From Bacteroidales bacterium (GTDB taxonomy: Bacteria > Bacteroidota > Bacteroidia > Bacteroidales > Dysgonomonadaceae), in assembly GCA_012727735.1 (NCBI GenBank), contig JAAYGM010000148.1, positions 1 to 33,788 on the forward strand: DNA of 33,788 nucleotides, given 5' to 3'. Both the position numbers and the translations under genes were made by a program. Positions 1 through 8,659 of the stretch are shown here, piece after piece; the first letter of the stretch is position 1; every line of letters begins with the position of its first letter. The notes below the pieces were generated by a model. The model was not told where the DNA came from. It did not search any database and saw only the letters and a list, made by a program, of their open reading frames with translations.

Positions 1-29
1 CTCCGTTTAATGAATTCGCGTTTATCCAT
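1..29 (-). CDS. 5' end of an unidentified gene, possibly with a Tat-like leader
   Basis: An ATG on the minus strand at position 29 opens a frame that runs off the window edge. The nine visible residues are MDKREFIKR. This resembles the start of twin-arginine-type leaders (variants of RRxFLK, here KRxFIK), which are common on Bacteroidetes oxidoreductases and sugar-phosphate isomerase-like proteins. It lies 42 nt downstream of the sugar dehydrogenase gene in the same direction, behind an A-rich leader, so it may be the next operon member. Nine residues cannot identify a family. The call rests on position, the start codon and the leader resemblance only. Confidence 0.45.
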
Positions 30-71
30 AACTTTTTAATTTGGGATGTAGATTTTTGGATTTAGGATCGC

Positions 72-1316
72 TTACTCCACTTTGGCAATACGATAGAGTC
101 TGCCTGCATCGGTGACGGCATAGAGAGCCCCGTCATTGCCTGTTCCAATATCGCGGAAACGTTGTCCCTCGCTCTCCAGCAGACGTTCTTCACCCACCAC
201 CTTGTTGTCTTTGATCACGAGCCGGGCGATATGCTTGCTGCTTAAACCGCCTATAAAGAGGTTATGCTTCCATTCGGGCATATCTTCTGCAGTGTAGAAT
301 GTCATGCCACTGGGGGAGAGCACAGGATCCCAGTAATAGACTGGCTGTTCCATCCCCTCTTTTTGGGTGATGCCATCGCCAATAATATCACCGTTGTATT
401 CAATGCCATAGGTGATGGTCGGCCAGCCGTAGTTGATACCGGGTTTTATCAGGTTCACCTCATCCCCTCCGCGTGGTCCCATCTCACTCATCCACAGGTC
501 GCCGGTCTCAGGATGAATGTCGAGTCCCTGTGGATTCCTGTGACCGTAACTGTATATTTCGGGCAGTGCTCCATCTGTTTCCATAAAGGGATTACCGGTA
601 ACGGGCTGCCCCTCGGTAGTGATGTAGACCACCTTGCCATGGGCCGTGTTCAATTTTTGCGCGTTGGGCCGTGTAGCCCTGTCGGACCGTTCACCGGTGG
701 AGACGAAGATATTCCCATTTTTATCGAAGACGATACGGCTTCCAAAGTGCATGCTATTGTCGTAATAAGGTACGGCACGATAAATGACCCGGAAATCCTC
801 AACTTTTTTTTCGTCATCGGAGAGCCTTCCTTTACCCACAGCTGTGAGAGAACCCTGGGGAGCGCTTTCGGCGAAAGTGAAGTAAAGCACTCTGCTTGTC
901 GTGAAATCGGGGGCCGGAGCAACATCGAGCAGTCCCCCCTGGCTCCTGTCATCCACATCAGGAAAACCGGTGATGGGATCACTGAGAGTTCCTGTTGTAG
1001 TGGCAATACGCAGGGAGCCTGCCTTTTGTGTGATCAGCAGACGTCCGTCAGGCAGCGAGGTGACTGACCAGGGTGAAGATAACCCTTCAGCGATTACCTG
1101 CACATCATAAGGTGTGGTTGTCGTTACACCCGCAATACGTGTCTGTCCTACAAAAGCGGGTTCAAAACCGGTGTTGGGTGCCTCTGTCTCAACAGGTGGC
1201 AGTGCTGCTGACGGCGACTCTTGTTCAGGTTGATCTTTTGTCTTCTGCTCATCGCAACCGGTAGAGAGGAGCACAAAAGTAAATAGGAATAGTGTTGTTA
1301 TTTTGAAATAAATCAT
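72..1316 (-). CDS. PQQ-type soluble sugar (aldose) dehydrogenase, lipoprotein
   Basis: The 414-residue protein starts with a lipoprotein signal peptide ending in the lipobox LSTGC (Cys21), so the mature protein should be anchored in a membrane facing the periplasm or the surface. A low-complexity Glu/Pro/Thr linker follows. From about residue 70 there is a six-bladed beta-propeller of the glucose/sorbosone dehydrogenase family. Hallmarks are LPDGRLLITQKAG, HRNPQGLDIHPETGDLW, GPRGGDEVNLI and the closing GTGNDGALYAV. Family members oxidise aldoses with PQQ and calcium. No PQQ synthesis genes are visible, so the cofactor would come from elsewhere or the domain may have another role. The gene lies 79 nt behind the tricorn protease gene in the same direction. 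Family confidence is high; the substrate is unknown. Confidence 0.88.
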   Translation of the reverse strand: MIYFKITTLFLFTFVLLSTGCDEQKTKDQPEQESPSAALPPVETEAPNTGFEPAFVGQTRIAGVTTTTPYDVQVIAEGLSSPWSVTSLPDGRLLITQKAGSLRIATTTGTLSDPITGFPDVDDRSQGGLLDVAPAPDFTTSRVLYFTFAESAPQGSLTAVGKGRLSDDEKKVEDFRVIYRAVPYYDNSMHFGSRIVFDKNGNIFVSTGERSDRATRPNAQKLNTAHGKVVYITTEGQPVTGNPFMETDGALPEIYSYGHRNPQGLDIHPETGDLWMSEMGPRGGDEVNLIKPGINYGWPTITYGIEYNGDIIGDGITQKEGMEQPVYYWDPVLSPSGMTFYTAEDMPEWKHNLFIGGLSSKHIARLVIKDNKVVGEERLLESEGQRFRDIGTGNDGALYAVTDAGRLYRIAKVE

Positions 1317-1395
1317 CGCGTTTAAATTTTATCATCGATTACATTTTACCAATACAGCACGAAATGACTGCATATAAAAGTATAACAAACAGTTA

Positions 1396-4300
1396 TTATT
1401 TATTGTTCGGCACGTCATGCTCAATCCATTTCGAGCGGTCGGGAGCCGCAGGGGCTATGATCTGCCTACGTGGGATGGCTTTGAGCTCATCGAGCAGCAC
1501 CTCCACTGCCGTCTCTATGGATGGGTCGTTACCCCTGGCCAGCTCTTCGGGACGGTCTGCTACCTCTATGTCTGGGCTGACACCGACACCCTCGATGATC
1601 CATTCACCCTTCTCATCGTAGATACCGAATCGGGGTACGGAGATATAACCGCCATCCACTAGGCGGGCGTTGCCGGAAATCCCTACAAGTCCTCCCCATG
1701 TACGTGTACCAATCAGCTTCCCTTCACCGGTCTTGCGGAAGAAGTAGGGGAAGGCATCGCCACCTGATGATGAGTAGCCGTTGATGAGCATCACCTTGGG
1801 ACCGTCGTGTGCGATACCGGGTGACTTCATCGGTTGTGGCAGTCCATTGCGATGCCAGTAGACCAGTGTGCGCCGATTGAGCAGGTCGATCATCCTGTCG
1901 GGGATGAAACCGCCGCCATTATAGCGATCGTCGATGATCAGTGCCTCCTTATGGTTATAGGCCAGCATCCCTTTAAAGAGCTCGCGATTCCCTTCGATGG
2001 CGGTGTTGGGTACATGAATATAGCCGATTCTGCCGTCGGAGAGTTTATCGACCATGGCACGGCGGCTGTTCACCCAGTCGAGGTACCTTAGCTCCTGCTC
2101 ACCAGTGATGGTTTTAATCGTGTAGCTCTCTGCTCCTGAGGCAGAGGGAGTGCTGTTGACAGTCAGCTCTACATGCCGTCCGCCCATGTTCTCAAGCAGC
2201 TCATAGGGGTTCTCACCGGTGGTGAGATCGCGTCCGTTAATGCGGATGATGTAGTCTCCCTCCTTCACATTGACCCCACTCGCGGTGAGTGGTGAGCGAC
2301 GGCTCTCATTCCAGTTCTCCCCCGGGTAGATCTTTCTGATCCGGTAACGACCGGCAGAGAGATCTGCTTCCAGCTCTGCGCCCAGCAGCCCGCCGTTAAC
2401 ATGTTTCACCCGGTCAATATCACCCCAGTCCACATAAGCGTGGCCAGTGTTGGTCTCACTCACCACCTCATTGAGGATGTAATCGAGGTCGAACCGGCTG
2501 GGCAGGTGTGGCAGCAGTACACCATAGCTCTCTTTGATAGCATGCCAGTCAACACCATGCATGTTGTTCACATAGAAGTAATCACGGAAGATGCGGAATG
2601 CATCATCATAAATCTGGTTCCACTCTTGGCGTGGGTCGATTTTCATGGTGAGGTTATCCAGACGAAGGATGCCCTCATTGCTCTTCTGTGCCGGCTGGTT
2701 TTTGGCAACTCCATAGTTATTGCCCATGCGATAAATAAACGATTTGCCATCGGCAGCGAGGATGCCGCTGGCAGTGCCATCGAGGATCTCTTCTGTTTTC
2801 TCCTCTTTGATGTTGTAGCGCATGATCTTATTGGCCTGGCTGTAAAGGAGTCCCTCGTCCACGGCGCCGATGATGCGGTAACTGCCGGCTTCCATGGGCA
2901 GCACCTCGATTCGGCTTTTGATATTGCTGAAGTCAATTTCGACCTCTACCTCTTTCGGAGCTTCTTCGTTGTTATCCTTTTTCCCGTGCTCTTTCTCCCC
3001 CTTTCCGAAAGGTTCACTGTCCTCCTTGTAGGGGGAGAGGGTGGTGCCGTCATTGCGAAGCGGTAAAGCGAAGATGCGTGTGGCGTTGTTATAGAGGTAG
3101 TCGAATTCGAAACTGCTGAAAGCAAGGTTGAATTCACGGTTGGAGAGGAAGAAGAGATATTTGCCATCACGGCTGAAGAGCGGGTTGCCGTCTGAGTAAG
3201 AGGCATCGGTGATCTGATGTTTCTCACCTGTGGAGAGATGGTAGAGCCATAATGCCGACTGGTAGTTGGGCGATGGCTTGCTGTAGGCGACCCATTCACC
3301 GTCGGGTGAGAAGCTGTAGTCGTTGATTTCCTCAGCGGTTGCTTCATCGATCACGCGCTGCTTGCCGGTGGCGATATCCACCAGCCAGAGCTTCATGGTG
3401 CGGTCGCTGTAAACCAGGTGGCTGCTGTGTGGTGACCACTCAGCAGTATGCTTCCATGCAGCAGAGCCGCGGGTGATCTGTCTCGGCTTCGCACCCTCGC
3501 TGTTCCCGAGCAGATAGAGCTCATACTCACCTGTGGAATCAGCGTAGTAGGCAATCTGTTTGCCGTCGGGCGACCAGGTGGGAGAGAGTTCGCGCACTCC
3601 TTGTGTCTGTGTCAGGTTTCTGATCTCACCCTTCTCCACCGGCACAGAGAAGATGTCGCCACGGGCTTCAAAGAGCGCCCTTTTGCCGGTAGGTGAGAGG
3701 CTGTAGCTGCCAACATGCTCCTTCACGTTCTTAAAAGAGGGATGCAGATGAGGGTTGTCGTAATGAATATCGACAATGACCTTGTGGGTGTTGCCCGACG
3801 CCAGGTCGAGCAGGTAAAGGTGACCGCCGTTCTCATAGACCAGTCTGCCGTTGTCACCGGAGGGCCACATCACATCGAAATCGGTATGTCGGGTTACCTG
3901 TACCTCTTCACCGCTCAGCAGGTCATGACGCCAGATATTGAGGCGTGTGTCCCGGTCGGAGGCGTAGTAGATATGGTCACCCTCCCATACCGGCCACTGG
4001 TCGCTGCCGGCCCAGTGAGTGAGCTGCTTCGCCCGGTTGCTGGTGAGGTCATAGCTCCAGAGCTCTGTGGCACGTCCTCCTTTGTATCGTTTCCAGGTGC
4101 GGAACTCACGATCAACAGGGGTAAAGCAGAGTTGCGTCCCGTCTGGAGAGAAGGTGGCGAACCCACCGTTCACGATGGGGAGTGGTTCCTCAAACCCGCC
4201 ATCGATGCTGATGGTGAAGTAACGGCCGTTACGGTCACCGAAGCTGGTGCGGTTTGCACGGAAGAGGATGCGGTGGCTGTCAGGTGTCCAGTCGAGCACC

Positions 4301-4656
4301 ACATGGTCGAACCCACCCCTGGGGGGCATCTCACCCACGGAGTTGTAGTAGGTGAGCTGGCGTGCAGCCCCCCCCTCGGAGGGCATCACCCATATCTGTC
4401 TGCTGCCTGAATATTCGGCAGAGAAGGCAATCCACTTTCCGTCGGGTGAGATCTTTGGGAACAGCTCGATACCGGCGTGCGATGTGACCCTTTTGGCGGT
4501 GCCGCCGGCAGTACCAACCGTCCAGATATCTCCGGCGTAAACGAATGTGATCAGGTTACCGTTGATATCGGGATAACGCATCATCCGCGCGTCATCAATG
4601 GCGGCAGCCTGCAAAACAGTGAGGCCTGCAACAAGGAGAATGATCAGTTTTTTCAT
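1396..4656 (-). CDS. Tricorn-type S41 protease with signal peptide
   Basis: The 1086-residue length matches the tricorn protease family. A Sec signal peptide (residues 1-19, ending QAAA) predicts export, unlike the cytoplasmic archaeal enzyme. N-terminal WD40-like/TolB-type propeller repeats (SPDGKWIAFSAEYSG, SPDGTQLCF, SPDGKQIAYYADS and others) fill about residues 25-535. A highly charged Lys/Glu linker at about 540-575 is followed by more propeller, a PDZ-like domain around 780-880 and the C-terminal catalytic core. Candidate catalytic residues by family position are His739 (TGHAYV), Ser964 (GYSSSGGDAF) and Glu1022 (WIIEGVGVSPDI), very close to the numbering of archaeal tricorn. Tricorn enzymes cut oligopeptides into di- to tetrapeptides. 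The start codon lies 22 nt after the alcohol dehydrogenase stop, so the two are probably co-transcribed. Confidence 0.93.
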   Translation of the reverse strand: MKKLIILLVAGLTVLQAAAIDDARMMRYPDINGNLITFVYAGDIWTVGTAGGTAKRVTSHAGIELFPKISPDGKWIAFSAEYSGSRQIWVMPSEGGAARQLTYYNSVGEMPPRGGFDHVVLDWTPDSHRILFRANRTSFGDRNGRYFTISIDGGFEEPLPIVNGGFATFSPDGTQLCFTPVDREFRTWKRYKGGRATELWSYDLTSNRAKQLTHWAGSDQWPVWEGDHIYYASDRDTRLNIWRHDLLSGEEVQVTRHTDFDVMWPSGDNGRLVYENGGHLYLLDLASGNTHKVIVDIHYDNPHLHPSFKNVKEHVGSYSLSPTGKRALFEARGDIFSVPVEKGEIRNLTQTQGVRELSPTWSPDGKQIAYYADSTGEYELYLLGNSEGAKPRQITRGSAAWKHTAEWSPHSSHLVYSDRTMKLWLVDIATGKQRVIDEATAEEINDYSFSPDGEWVAYSKPSPNYQSALWLYHLSTGEKHQITDASYSDGNPLFSRDGKYLFFLSNREFNLAFSSFEFDYLYNNATRIFALPLRNDGTTLSPYKEDSEPFGKGEKEHGKKDNNEEAPKEVEVEIDFSNIKSRIEVLPMEAGSYRIIGAVDEGLLYSQANKIMRYNIKEEKTEEILDGTASGILAADGKSFIYRMGNNYGVAKNQPAQKSNEGILRLDNLTMKIDPRQEWNQIYDDAFRIFRDYFYVNNMHGVDWHAIKESYGVLLPHLPSRFDLDYILNEVVSETNTGHAYVDWGDIDRVKHVNGGLLGAELEADLSAGRYRIRKIYPGENWNESRRSPLTASGVNVKEGDYIIRINGRDLTTGENPYELLENMGGRHVELTVNSTPSASGAESYTIKTITGEQELRYLDWVNSRRAMVDKLSDGRIGYIHVPNTAIEGNRELFKGMLAYNHKEALIIDDRYNGGGFIPDRMIDLLNRRTLVYWHRNGLPQPMKSPGIAHDGPKVMLINGYSSSGGDAFPYFFRKTGEGKLIGTRTWGGLVGISGNARLVDGGYISVPRFGIYDEKGEWIIEGVGVSPDIEVADRPEELARGNDPSIETAVEVLLDELKAIPRRQIIAPAAPDRSKWIEHDVPNNK

Positions 4657-4678
4657 AAAATGTTTCTATATCCGGTTT

Positions 4679-5821
4679 TCAGAGACAACTGTTCAGTATT
4701 TCGCGTGTCACGTCACCGGTCACGTTTTGATTTTCACCGTAGGCCGCATCCCGTTCATCGAAGCGGCGGGCGATCGTTTCAATGGTCTCCTTTCCGATGC
4801 CTTCTTCCGACAGCCGTGTGGTCAGTCCCAGCGATCGGTAGAACGCCTCTGTCATCTCTATCGCTTTTTCTGCCCGTTCATCATCAGATCCCTCTGTGAT
4901 GCCGAAAATGCGCTCGCCATATTGCAGCAGCTTCTCCTTTTTTTGTTCTTTCAGTACCCTCATCGTCCCCGGCATCACAATAGCCAGTGAGTGACCGTGG
5001 GTGGTGCCGTGCAGCGCAGTGAGCTCATGTCCTATCTGATGGGTGGCCCAGTCCTGGGTGATGCCCATGCGGATGAAATCATTCAAAGCCAGCGTAGCTG
5101 AAAGCATGTAGTCGGCCATCAGGTCGTAGTTTCGCGGATCTTTCTTTATCTCCGGAGCGATCTCCTTTACCGAAAGCAGGACACCCTCGGCCCAGCGGTC
5201 CATGATGCGTGATTGCCCCGTTGTGGTGAGATACTGTTCCAGCACATGTGTGAATGCATCAGCCAGTCCGCAGGCGATCTGATGGTCGGAGAGTGAATAG
5301 GTCACCTCTGGGTCGAGAATTGAGAACTCCGGATAATTACCGAAGAAACCATATTTCTCCTGTGTCTCCGCTCTGGAGATGACAGCTGCTCCGTTCATCT
5401 CCGATCCGGTGGCGGGGACGGTCATTACGGAGGCAAAGGGGATCTGCTTTTCCGCAACGATATCCATCACGATTTCCCATGCATCAGTATCTGAGGCTAT
5501 CCCGGCTGCGATGAGCTTGGTACCGTCAAGCACCGATCCACCACCCACGGCGAGAAGATAATTGATATTGTTCTCCTTACCTGTCTGAATGGCTCTCCTG
5601 AGTGTTTCCACATGCGGGTTTGCCTCAATTCCCCAAAACTCTACGTAGTTGCGTCCTTTGAGTGCTTCTTTCACCTGATCATACAGTCCGTTTCTTGTCA
5701 CGCTGCCACCACCGAAGGTGAGCATCAGGTTTACATTGTCGGGTAACAACTCCGGCAATTTCGCGATTTGTCCTTTTCCGAAAACCAGCTTGGTCGGATT
5801 TTGAAAGATAAAATTCTTCAT
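4679..5821 (-). CDS. Iron-containing (group III) alcohol dehydrogenase, butanol dehydrogenase type
   Basis: The 380-residue enzyme belongs to the Fe-ADH family, which reduces aldehydes or oxidises alcohols with NAD(P)H in the cytoplasm. An N-terminal Rossmann-like part holds the nucleotide-binding GGGSVLDGTK motif. The C-terminal helical part carries the metal ligands: Asp188 and His192 (DAFTH), His261 (THQIG) and His275 (TTHGH). The 14-residue spacing between the last two is that of the family. PNPTKLVFGKGQ-type residues near the N-terminus (here NPTKLVFGKG) and a close match throughout fit the BdhA-like butanol dehydrogenase subgroup. It is the first gene of a minus-strand run with the tricorn and sugar dehydrogenase genes. 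The exact substrate cannot be read from sequence. Confidence 0.93.
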   Translation of the reverse strand: MKNFIFQNPTKLVFGKGQIAKLPELLPDNVNLMLTFGGGSVTRNGLYDQVKEALKGRNYVEFWGIEANPHVETLRRAIQTGKENNINYLLAVGGGSVLDGTKLIAAGIASDTDAWEIVMDIVAEKQIPFASVMTVPATGSEMNGAAVISRAETQEKYGFFGNYPEFSILDPEVTYSLSDHQIACGLADAFTHVLEQYLTTTGQSRIMDRWAEGVLLSVKEIAPEIKKDPRNYDLMADYMLSATLALNDFIRMGITQDWATHQIGHELTALHGTTHGHSLAIVMPGTMRVLKEQKKEKLLQYGERIFGITEGSDDERAEKAIEMTEAFYRSLGLTTRLSEEGIGKETIETIARRFDERDAAYGENQNVTGDVTREILNSCL

Positions 5822-5885
5822 ACTTATTATATATTATCTGATTATTTTATGGTTTCTGTTTGTTTCCATTGAACATCCACAAAAA

Positions 5886-5904
5886 TTAATTGTTCATCAA
5901 TTAA
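5886..5904. repeat. Perfect inverted repeat directly before the GNAT start codon
   Basis: Arms TTAATTG and CAATTAA are perfectly complementary and separated by TTCAT. The right arm ends one base before the ATG at 5906. It could be a repressor operator or an mRNA hairpin covering the translation start. A looser inverted pair, TGAACA (5870-5875) and TGTTCA (5891-5896), overlaps it. I see no TAnnTTTG promoter box in this divergent intergenic region, so the function is open. Confidence 0.55.
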
Positions 5905-5905
5905 G

Positions 5906-6478
5906 ATGGAAAGTAATAAGGGCTCAATTCGCATATTTAAGCTGGATGAATATATCTATCCCAAGTTCAGGGGTAAGATCATCAATTTGTACCTGCATGC
6001 TTTCACCACAGGTGAGTATGCGCAGTATATTGCCCCGGAGAGAGCTGAAAGCACCCTGGATGAGCTGGTGCGGAGTGGGTTCGGAAAAATGGCTTTTATT
6101 GATGACCGGCTGGTGGGGGTGCTGCTATGTCATCTCTTATCATACGACAAGGAATTTCCGGCTGATGATTTCCCTCATATCCCGGTGGCGAAAAGTATCT
6201 ATATCTCTGAGGTGATGGTGCACACCGATGATAGAGGAAAAGGGATAGCTTTGAAGATGATCAGCGACCTGCTGATGTCACTTCCCGAAACCTTTAGAGA
6301 TGTTGTCATCCGCGTGTGGGAGAAGAACGAACCCGCATTATCGCTCTACAGGAAGCTGGGCTTTGAACCATTTTATTCCATCACACAGACGAAGCTCCGT
6401 TCACCGGAGGAGACGTTTGTGATGAAGAAGATTTACCTGCACAAAGCCCTGATCACCGGTGCCAGGCGGGAGGAGTGA
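5906..6478 (+). CDS. GNAT family N-acetyltransferase
   Basis: This 190-residue cytoplasmic protein has the GNAT fold. The acetyl-CoA pyrophosphate-binding motif A is at about residues 105-120 (VHTDDRGKGIALKM, with R110-G-K-G-I-A115), preceded by the beta4 strand ISEVMV. The later NEPALSLYRKLGFEP motif is the usual GNAT motif B region. The acceptor substrate is unknown. It lies 69 nt upstream of ovoA in the same direction with no terminator between them, so it may share the transcript. If so, it might act on a thiol-histidine or on the amino donor used in ovothiol metabolism. This is inference from context only. The start at 5906 is the first ATG after the inverted repeat. Confidence 0.85.
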   Translation: MESNKGSIRIFKLDEYIYPKFRGKIINLYLHAFTTGEYAQYIAPERAESTLDELVRSGFGKMAFIDDRLVGVLLCHLLSYDKEFPADDFPHIPVAKSIYISEVMVHTDDRGKGIALKMISDLLMSLPETFRDVVIRVWEKNEPALSLYRKLGFEPFYSITQTKLRSPEETFVMKKIYLHKALITGARREE

Positions 6479-6547
6479 TGAAAGAATAACAATATAGAGA
6501 ATAGTATAGCCCATCAATAACAGTGTAAGATAATAATTATTTCAATC

Positions 6548-8659
6548 ATGATTAAAGAGTTAGTTACTAAAACAATCGATTTGGGTTCAGGGTCAGCAGA
6601 AGAGAAGCGTCAGGAGATACGTGATTATTTCCTGAAAACCTGGACGATAGATGAACTATTATACAGACAGCTGAAGTCGGACGAAGTGTTTTATCATCGC
6701 GGTGATCCGTTGCGGCACATCATTCTTTTTTATCTGGGCCATACCTCCGTATTTTTTATCAACAAACTCTATCTGGCAAAGATCATTGAGAGGCATATCA
6801 ACCCGAAGTTTGAATCAACATTTGCCATCGGTGTGGATGAGATGAGCTGGGATGATCTCGATAACAACCATTACGACTGGCCACCTGTCTCTGAGGTGAG
6901 AGAGTATCGCGATGAAGCGAAGAAGGTAATCCTCGATGTGATCGACAACGCTCCGCTGGTACTGCCGATCGACTGGGAGAGTCCTTTCTGGATTGTGATG
7001 ATGGGGATAGAGCATGAGCGTATACACCTTGAGACATCCTCGGTGCTTATTCGTCAACTGCCACTCGACCTGGTGCGGCCGGATCTGTTCGGTGAGCGAT
7101 GTGCCACAGCGGGTGAAGCACCAGAGAATGAACTTATCCCTGTCTCGGGGGCTATAATGCGGTTAGGAAAGCCATTTGATTATCCGCTCTACGGATGGGA
7201 TAACGAATATGGAGAGTATGAGGAAGAGGTTGCCGGTTTCCAGGCTGCCAGGTACCTCACCTCCAACGGTGAGTTTCTGGAATTCGTGGAGGACAATGGG
7301 TATGAAACGGAAGCCTACTGGACGGAGGAGGGATGGCGCTGGCGTAATTTCAAAGAGGCGGCGATGCCATTATTCTGGCGCAGGGAGGAAGATGGTTACC
7401 GGCTGAGGCTGGTAGCTGAAGAGATCGGGATGCCCTGGAACTGGCCGGTAGAGGTGAACTACCTCGAGGCAAAAGCCTTCTGTAACTGGAAGAGCGCCAA
7501 AACAGGCAGAAACTTCCGACTGCCTTCGGAGGCGGAGTGGTATCGCCTGCACAAAGCTGCGAATCTGACCGATGTGACAGAGTGGGAGCAGGCTCCCGGT
7601 AACATCAACCTGGAATATTTCACATCTCCCTGTCCGGTGGATACCTTTGAACAGGGCGGTTTCTTCGATGTGATTGGTAACGTCTGGCAATGGACTGAGA
7701 CACCTATCACGGGCTTTCCCGGCTTCAGGGTACACCCCATGTATGATGACTTTTCGACACCTACTTTCGATGGCAAGCACAACCTCATTAAGGGAGGCTC
7801 ATGGATCTCAACGGGCAATGAGGCGACCATCCACTCCCGTTATGCTTTCCGCAGACATTTTTACCAGCATGCCGGATTCCGCTATATCGACTCGGATGCA
7901 CCATTACAAATTCAACAGGCCGATTACTTGACGGAGGAGGATGTCACCCTCTCCTGTGAGAACAACTGGGGGGATGCCTTCACCGGGAATCTCATCTTCG
8001 GGAAGCAGCTCGCGAAATTGGCCGGTGAGCTGTTGCCTGAGAACCCCGGGGCTCGTATTCTCGATCTCAACGCCGATACCGGACGTCTCGCATTTGAGTT
8101 GGCAAGAAGCTACAGGGATGTGACCGCGCTCGATTTCACTGCACGCATGATCCGTGTCCCCATTCAATTACAGGAACAGGGATACGTCCGTTACACGATG
8201 AAAGATGAGGGTGAGCTGGTTTTTTACCGGGATGTAGTTTTGTCTGATTATGGTCTCTCGGAAACGAAAGAGCATATCCTTTTCATGCAGTCCGATGCGA
8301 TGAACCTGAAACCCAATTATTCGGGATACGACCTGATTATCGTCCCCAACCTGCTGGAGGAGCTGAGTGACCCGTTACTGTTCCTGTCACAGATTCATAC
8401 ACGTCTGAATGAGAAGGGTTATCTGCTGCTGGTATCAGACTACGAATGGGATGAAGAGAAGACGCCGCGTGATAAATGGCCGGGAGGGTTCAAGAAAGAT
8501 GGTGAGCCGGTGACATCACTAGACGGGATTAAGGATGTGCTGGCACCTCATTTCGATCTCTATCGTGAACCGCAGGATCTCCCTTTATCACTTAAAAAAA
8601 CGACCCGCACCAGCGAGAAACGATTGGTGCAGGTGACTGTCTGGAAGATGAGAGGTTGA
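6548..8659 (+). CDS. ovoA: OvoA: 5-histidylcysteine sulfoxide synthase / 4-mercaptohistidine N1-methyltransferase
   Basis: The 703 residues show the three-part OvoA layout. An N-terminal DinB_2-type helical domain carries the iron site: His65 (FYLGHTSVF) and the HX3HXE motif His156, His160, Glu162 (HERIHLE). A formylglycine-generating-enzyme-like domain (about 190-460) ends in FRRHFYQHAGFRYI, typical of OvoA. A C-terminal SAM-dependent methyltransferase domain spans about 480-700. Known OvoA enzymes use Fe(II) and O2 to join cysteine to C5 of histidine as a sulfoxide, then methylate the thiohistidine after a PLP lyase (OvoB) has acted. No OvoB is in this window. Methyltransferase motif I reads DLNADTG (506-512), in which the first Gly of the usual DxGxxxG is Asn. 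The stop codon directly abuts the stop codon of the opposing lipid kinase gene. Confidence 0.93.
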   Translation: MIKELVTKTIDLGSGSAEEKRQEIRDYFLKTWTIDELLYRQLKSDEVFYHRGDPLRHIILFYLGHTSVFFINKLYLAKIIERHINPKFESTFAIGVDEMSWDDLDNNHYDWPPVSEVREYRDEAKKVILDVIDNAPLVLPIDWESPFWIVMMGIEHERIHLETSSVLIRQLPLDLVRPDLFGERCATAGEAPENELIPVSGAIMRLGKPFDYPLYGWDNEYGEYEEEVAGFQAARYLTSNGEFLEFVEDNGYETEAYWTEEGWRWRNFKEAAMPLFWRREEDGYRLRLVAEEIGMPWNWPVEVNYLEAKAFCNWKSAKTGRNFRLPSEAEWYRLHKAANLTDVTEWEQAPGNINLEYFTSPCPVDTFEQGGFFDVIGNVWQWTETPITGFPGFRVHPMYDDFSTPTFDGKHNLIKGGSWISTGNEATIHSRYAFRRHFYQHAGFRYIDSDAPLQIQQADYLTEEDVTLSCENNWGDAFTGNLIFGKQLAKLAGELLPENPGARILDLNADTGRLAFELARSYRDVTALDFTARMIRVPIQLQEQGYVRYTMKDEGELVFYRDVVLSDYGLSETKEHILFMQSDAMNLKPNYSGYDLIIVPNLLEELSDPLLFLSQIHTRLNEKGYLLLVSDYEWDEEKTPRDKWPGGFKKDGEPVTSLDGIKDVLAPHFDLYREPQDLPLSLKKTTRTSEKRLVQVTVWKMRG

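Noticed and set aside
264-1067. Long plus-strand open frame (267 codons) opposite the sugar dehydrogenase
   Set aside because: It is the antisense of a well-supported gene, has no family features and no ribosome binding site.
2401-4410. Plus-strand open frames of 221 and 231 codons opposite the tricorn gene
   Set aside because: Codon bias of the tricorn gene leaves the opposite strand open; the translations show no domain.
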